A stretch of DNA of 7,915 nt from Chitinophagaceae bacterium (GTDB lineage: Bacteria > Bacteroidota > Bacteroidia > Chitinophagales > Chitinophagaceae). The stretch's first letter is position 1, and each line of letters opens with the position of its first letter. The notes under the pieces are model-generated. The model was not told where the DNA came from, ran no database searches, and saw nothing but the letters and a program-made list of their open reading frames with translations. The DNA is taken from the NCBI GenBank assembly GCA_947472635.1, contig CANJDY010000125.1, positions 1 to 7,915 of the forward strand, in the 5' to 3' direction. Below, one piece after another: positions 5,387 through 7,915 of this stretch. Made by a program: the position numbers and the translations under genes.

Positions 5387-6292
5387 TTAAAATATCAAAC
5401 TACCTGGCTGCAAGGATAGATTCCCCTGTAAGCCACCAGTATGAATACACAGGATATTGCTTCCTTTTTGAAAAAAATCCTTTGAAATACAATCCCTTAC
5501 ACCAAACATCATTTTACCGGTATATACAAAATCTGTTGGTAATTGGTGTTTTTCATATAGCATATTCATAAAGTCAATAAGTTCCTTTGTTTTTTTAGCA
5601 TATCCTCCAAAATGATACGCTTTCATTATCTGCAATTGATGGGTATTATAAGGGAGCTTCGATAAAAATGCCATTCTTTGTTCTATATCCTGCATATTTT
5701 TGATAGCCGGGAAACCAATTAATTGCTGTACTGGTTGAAGTCTTTGTAATAGCCCCGAAAGAGTAGTTGCAGTTCCAACTGCACAGCAAATATGGGTGGT
5801 ATTTTCGGGGATCCAATTCACAATTAAGGATGCGCCTTCAGCCCCCCGTGGGTGATATCCTCCTTCGGGAACGGTTACATATTTTGGGTAAGCTAAATTT
5901 ATTGTGTCTAAAAAACCAGGCTGGTCCTTAGTATCATATTCCTGTCGGGAAATAAATTTCAATTCCATTCCATGTGATAAGCAAGCCTGAAGGGTGTGCG
6001 AAAGTACTGTAGGCTGTTCGCCTCGTACGATCCCGCAACTTTTCAATCCAGCTTCTTTACAGGCAAAGGCGGTTGCTACCAAATGATTGGAGTAAGGGCC
6101 GCCAAATGTTAGCATACCATCGAGTTGTTGCTGCAAGGCAATTTGCAAAAATTGCTGCAATTTAAACAATTTGTTGCCCGAAACGATGGGGTGAATTTTG
6201 TCTAATCGCAGTACGGAGACGTTTACCTGCTTTTGGTCAAACAAGTCATCTGATAGTTTTTCAATAGTAATCTTTGAAGAGGGGAAAAGCAT
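5387..6292 (-). CDS. PLP-dependent D-cysteine desulfhydrase / ACC deaminase family enzyme
   Basis: This 301-residue fold-type II PLP enzyme belongs to the group that includes D-cysteine desulfhydrase (D-cysteine to pyruvate, H2S and ammonia) and 1-aminocyclopropane-1-carboxylate deaminase. Visible features are the PLP lysine K41 in SGNK, the substrate-carboxylate and nucleophile region S68-N69-H70 in GGPYSNH, VPEGGYHPRGAEG at about 141-153, and the phosphate-binding loop C170-AVGTATTLSG180. Near the C-terminus are Y257-T258-G-K and H284-T285-G-G. At the two positions known to separate the activities, ACC deaminase has Glu and Leu; here both are Thr. This favours desulfhydrase-like chemistry over ACC deamination, but the true substrate is unknown. 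The ATG at 6292 is the natural start, with a candidate promoter about 40 bp upstream. The gene is divergent from the nucleotidyltransferase across 76 bp. The protein is rich in Gln near residues 46-57, which makes the DNA look repetitive there. Confidence 0.87.
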   Translation of the reverse strand: MLFPSSKITIEKLSDDLFDQKQVNVSVLRLDKIHPIVSGNKLFKLQQFLQIALQQQLDGMLTFGGPYSNHLVATAFACKEAGLKSCGIVRGEQPTVLSHTLQACLSHGMELKFISRQEYDTKDQPGFLDTINLAYPKYVTVPEGGYHPRGAEGASLIVNWIPENTTHICCAVGTATTLSGLLQRLQPVQQLIGFPAIKNMQDIEQRMAFLSKLPYNTHQLQIMKAYHFGGYAKKTKELIDFMNMLYEKHQLPTDFVYTGKMMFGVRDCISKDFFQKGSNILCIHTGGLQGNLSLQPGSLIF

Positions 6293-6318
6293 TTCTATGA
6301 TTTATTCGGGTATTAGAT

Positions 6319-6326
6319 TATTTTTG
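6319..6326 (+). promoter_or_regulatory. Bacteroidota -7 promoter element for the nucleotidyltransferase gene
   Basis: TATTTTTG followed by CA is a full match to TAnnTTTG. Transcription would start near 6332 and give a leader of about 36 nt before the ATG at 6369. Its 3' end overlaps the left arm of the palindrome at 6322-6337. No clear -33 TTG is seen. Confidence 0.5.
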
Positions 6327-6337
6327 CATTTGCAAAA
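6322..6337. promoter_or_regulatory. Perfect palindrome between two divergent promoters (possible operator)
   Basis: TTTTGCA-TT-TGCAAAA is a perfect 7-bp inverted repeat with a 2-bp spacer. It links the -7 box of the rightward nucleotidyltransferase promoter to the probable -7 box of the leftward PLP enzyme promoter. It could bind a dimeric regulator controlling both genes. It could also be the by-product of two face-to-face TTTGCA promoter ends, which would create such symmetry without any regulator. Confidence 0.4.
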
Positions 6338-6340
6338 TTG
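6333..6340 (-). promoter_or_regulatory. Candidate -7 promoter element for the PLP enzyme gene
   Basis: On the minus strand this reads CAATTTTG followed by CA, one mismatch (C for the first T) from TAnnTTTG. Transcription would start near 6327, about 35 nt before the ATG at 6292, the same leader length as the neighbouring candidate promoters. That consistent spacing is the main support. Confidence 0.35.
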
Positions 6341-6368
6341 CAACATCACCAACAATTTACACTAAAAT

Positions 6369-7268
6369 ATGCAACCAACGCTGTTAATATTGGCTGCTGG
6401 AATGGCCAGCCGTTATGGAAGTATGAAACAAATTCAATCCTTTGGACCTTCGGGTGAAACGATTATGGATTATTCCATTTATGATGCCATTCGGGCAGGT
6501 TTTGGGAAGGTAGTGTTTATCATCCGAAAAGATTTTGCAGATGATTTCAAGGCTATTTTTGAGCCTAAATTAAAAGGTAAAATTGCCATAGAATATGTTT
6601 ACCAAGAAAAAGATGCCTTTTTACCCGATGTAGTAATTCCTGCCGACAGAACTAAACCTTGGGGTACAGCACATGCGTTGTTATGTGCAAAGGGGGTGAT
6701 TAAAGAGCCTTTTGCTGTAATCAATGCAGATGATTTTTATGGTAAGGATTCATTTGAAAAAGCGGTAGCTTTTTTGAAAAATAATTGCAATGAAAAGACC
6801 TATGCCATTATTGGTTATGAATTGGCCAAAACCCTAAGTGATCATGGAACTGTAAGTAGGGGAGTGTGCAAGGTGGATGTAAATAGTAATCTGGTGAGTA
6901 TCAAGGAGCGTACAAAAATTTTCAAGGAAGCCGATAAAATAGTGTACGAAGAAAATGGTATTCAACAAGAAGTTCCCTTTGATTCGAGTGTATCCATGAA
7001 TTTCTGGTGTTTTCCACCTTCTATGTTTACTGCAACGGAAAATTTATTTCATTCCTTTGTGAAGGAACATTTTGCAGATATTAAGGCAGAATTTTTCATA
7101 CCATTATTGGGGGATGACTTTGTTCAAAATCAAGGAGGTGTCATTCGGGTGATACCTACTTCTGCCCAATGGTTTGGGGTGACTTATAAGGAAGATGCGC
7201 CGATTGTAAAAGCAAGTGTAGAGAAATTAGTAGCGGATGGAGAATATCCAATTTCACTTTGGGCTTAA
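6369..7268 (+). CDS. Sugar-phosphate nucleotidyltransferase family protein (NTP_transferase)
   Basis: This 299-residue protein has the Rossmann-like nucleotidyltransferase fold of enzymes that join a sugar 1-phosphate (or related phosphate) to an NTP, releasing pyrophosphate. The N-terminal nucleotide-binding loop reads L8-A-A-G-M-A-S-R15-Y-G-S-M-K20-Q, the local variant of the GxGxR...K signature. KPWGTAHALL (96-105) matches the base and sugar-binding GTA motif. N119-A-D-D-F-Y-G125 carries the metal-binding aspartate. There is no left-handed helix domain at the C-terminus, so it is not a GlmU-type fusion. The length and the DYSIYDAIRAGF segment fit a group usually annotated only as nucleotidyltransferase; the sugar and the nucleotide cannot be named. 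The ATG at 6369 has no Shine-Dalgarno but has a -7 box about 45 bp upstream. The stop codon merges with the A tract of the strong terminator, so this is a single-gene transcript. No sugar kinase or glycosyltransferase gene is next to it in this window. Confidence 0.88.
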   Translation: MQPTLLILAAGMASRYGSMKQIQSFGPSGETIMDYSIYDAIRAGFGKVVFIIRKDFADDFKAIFEPKLKGKIAIEYVYQEKDAFLPDVVIPADRTKPWGTAHALLCAKGVIKEPFAVINADDFYGKDSFEKAVAFLKNNCNEKTYAIIGYELAKTLSDHGTVSRGVCKVDVNSNLVSIKERTKIFKEADKIVYEENGIQQEVPFDSSVSMNFWCFPPSMFTATENLFHSFVKEHFADIKAEFFIPLLGDDFVQNQGGVIRVIPTSAQWFGVTYKEDAPIVKASVEKLVADGEYPISLWA

Positions 7269-7303
7269 AAAAAAGCGTTCCGATTTTTCGGAACGCTTTT
7301 TTT
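7267..7303. terminator. Bidirectional Rho-independent terminator
   Basis: A perfect 9-bp stem, GCGTTCCGA (7275-7283) and TCGGAACGC (7288-7296), encloses a TTTT loop. It is flanked by eight A (7267-7274) and seven T (7297-7303), so either strand gives a GC-rich hairpin followed by a U tract. It ends the nucleotidyltransferase transcript from the left, overlapping its TAA stop. It also ends the protease transcript from the right, 18 bp beyond that gene's stop. Confidence 0.95.
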
Positions 7304-7321
7304 ATATCTTTTTAGTGGAGC

Positions 7322-7915
7322 TTAGTTTCCAACAACCATAAAAACAAACTCTTCCATTTTCTTAACTTGTTGTACCCTGTCTAGTTTTTTTAAATCTGTC
7401 TTATTGGGTGTTTTAATGACCTGGTATCGATCATCCATTTTCTTTAATTTATCAAGTAGGGTAAGTATATTTTTTGATTTTGCTGCGTATACAACACCAT
7501 CGGCTTTTGAATCTTTGGCAGTGATGATACCAATGATTTCACCTTTACCATTAATAACTGGCCCACCACTATTACCTGGATTGGCAGAAACATTTAATTG
7601 GTATGCCGAAGAATCACCATCGCTTCCAGATTCAGCACTTAAATAGCCTTCTCCATACACGATTTCATTTCTTGGAAATCCTAGCGTAAAAAATTGTTCA
7701 CCCAATTCTGAATTTTCTTTTTTAATGCTATAAGGTAAATTGGTAACTGTCCTAAAAGCAGTATCTGTTATTTTCAAAATGGCTAGATCCACCTCTTTAT
7801 CAGTAAACAGTGCTTCTGCTTTATAAAAATCGCCTTTTCGGTTTTCAATATAGATATTTTTCATTCTGCTGATTACGTGTGCATTGGTAATCAAGTATCC
7901 TTTCCCATCAATTAA
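7322..7915 (-). CDS. Trypsin-like (S1C, DegP/HtrA-type) serine protease, 5' end outside window
   Basis: The frame is open to the right edge, giving 197 C-terminal residues. The TTG at 7892-7894 is an internal Leu in GKGYLITNAHV, not a start. All three catalytic residues are visible (numbering from the edge): H13 in TNAHV, D43 in DLAILKI and S116 in ANPGNSGGPV. The supporting segments LGFPRN, YGEGYLS and GEIIGIITAKDS are also typical. The protease domain ends at about residue 150 (VVYAAKSKNILTLLDKL). The last ~45 residues are lysine-rich and end KKMEEFVFMVVGN; there is no PDZ domain after the protease as in DegP. Family members act in the envelope on damaged or signalling proteins, but the signal peptide or membrane anchor would lie outside the window. 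It is transcribed toward the nucleotidyltransferase and ends 18 bp from the shared terminator. Confidence 0.9.
   Translation of the reverse strand, partial: LIDGKGYLITNAHVISRMKNIYIENRKGDFYKAEALFTDKEVDLAILKITDTAFRTVTNLPYSIKKENSELGEQFFTLGFPRNEIVYGEGYLSAESGSDGDSSAYQLNVSANPGNSGGPVINGKGEIIGIITAKDSKADGVVYAAKSKNILTLLDKLKKMDDRYQVIKTPNKTDLKKLDRVQQVKKMEEFVFMVVGN

Noticed and set aside
6120..6170. Repetitive TTGCTGCAA-like stretch, considered as a regulatory or CRISPR-like repeat
   Set aside because: It encodes Gln and Leu codons of the PLP enzyme (residues about 46-57). The repeats are short and irregular.
7404..7646. An 80-residue plus-strand frame over the protease gene
   Set aside because: It is antisense to the GNSGGP catalytic region and is explained by that coding sequence.
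1..7915. Search for a defence, mobile or otherwise new multi-gene system
   Set aside because: There is no transposase, integrase, toxin-antitoxin pair, repeat array, tRNA or flanking duplication. The genes are unrelated housekeeping functions on mixed strands.

Overview
This window looks like ordinary chromosomal sequence from a Bacteroidota bacterium, most plausibly Chitinophagaceae (order Chitinophagales). The evidence is AT-rich DNA, the absence of Shine-Dalgarno motifs before the genes, several copies of the phylum's TAnnTTTG promoter -7 element, and a DUF2027-Smr protein of the type common in this phylum. I see no mobile element, CRISPR array, RNA gene, toxin-antitoxin pair or defence locus. 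I do not think the window holds a new multi-gene system, and the findings are scored accordingly.

Layout, left to right. Positions 1-220 carry the 3' end of an APC-family amino acid permease (+). After a 130-bp gap with a candidate promoter, a palindrome and a direct repeat come a DUF2027-Smr protein (351-1370, +) and a membrane fatty acid hydroxylase/sterol desaturase family protein (1395-2180, +), 24 bp apart and probably one transcript. Converging on them from the right are an RluD-like 23S rRNA pseudouridine synthase (2526-3584, -) and a small DUF3817 membrane protein (2186-2479, -). Next is lipB, the octanoyltransferase of lipoate synthesis (best start 3748, end 4521, +), which has no usable ATG. 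It converges on a secreted protein of unknown function with an FN3-like domain (4540-5322, -). Behind that protein lies a PLP enzyme of the D-cysteine desulfhydrase/ACC deaminase family (5387-6292, -). The PLP gene shares a compact 76-bp divergent promoter region, centred on a perfect palindrome, with a sugar-phosphate-type nucleotidyltransferase gene (6369-7268, +). A strong bidirectional hairpin terminator (7267-7303) separates the latter from the 3' portion of a trypsin-like (S1C) serine protease (7322-7915, -), cut by the window edge.

The genes are mostly unrelated housekeeping functions: amino acid uptake, rRNA modification, lipoylation, amino acid catabolism, nucleotide-sugar chemistry and envelope proteolysis. 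The most useful points are the non-ATG lipB start, the promoter-supported start of the secreted protein, the residues that favour desulfhydrase over ACC deaminase, the palindromic divergent promoter, and two poorly understood proteins (DUF2027-Smr and the FN3-like secreted protein). No intergenic stretch exceeds 300 bp.
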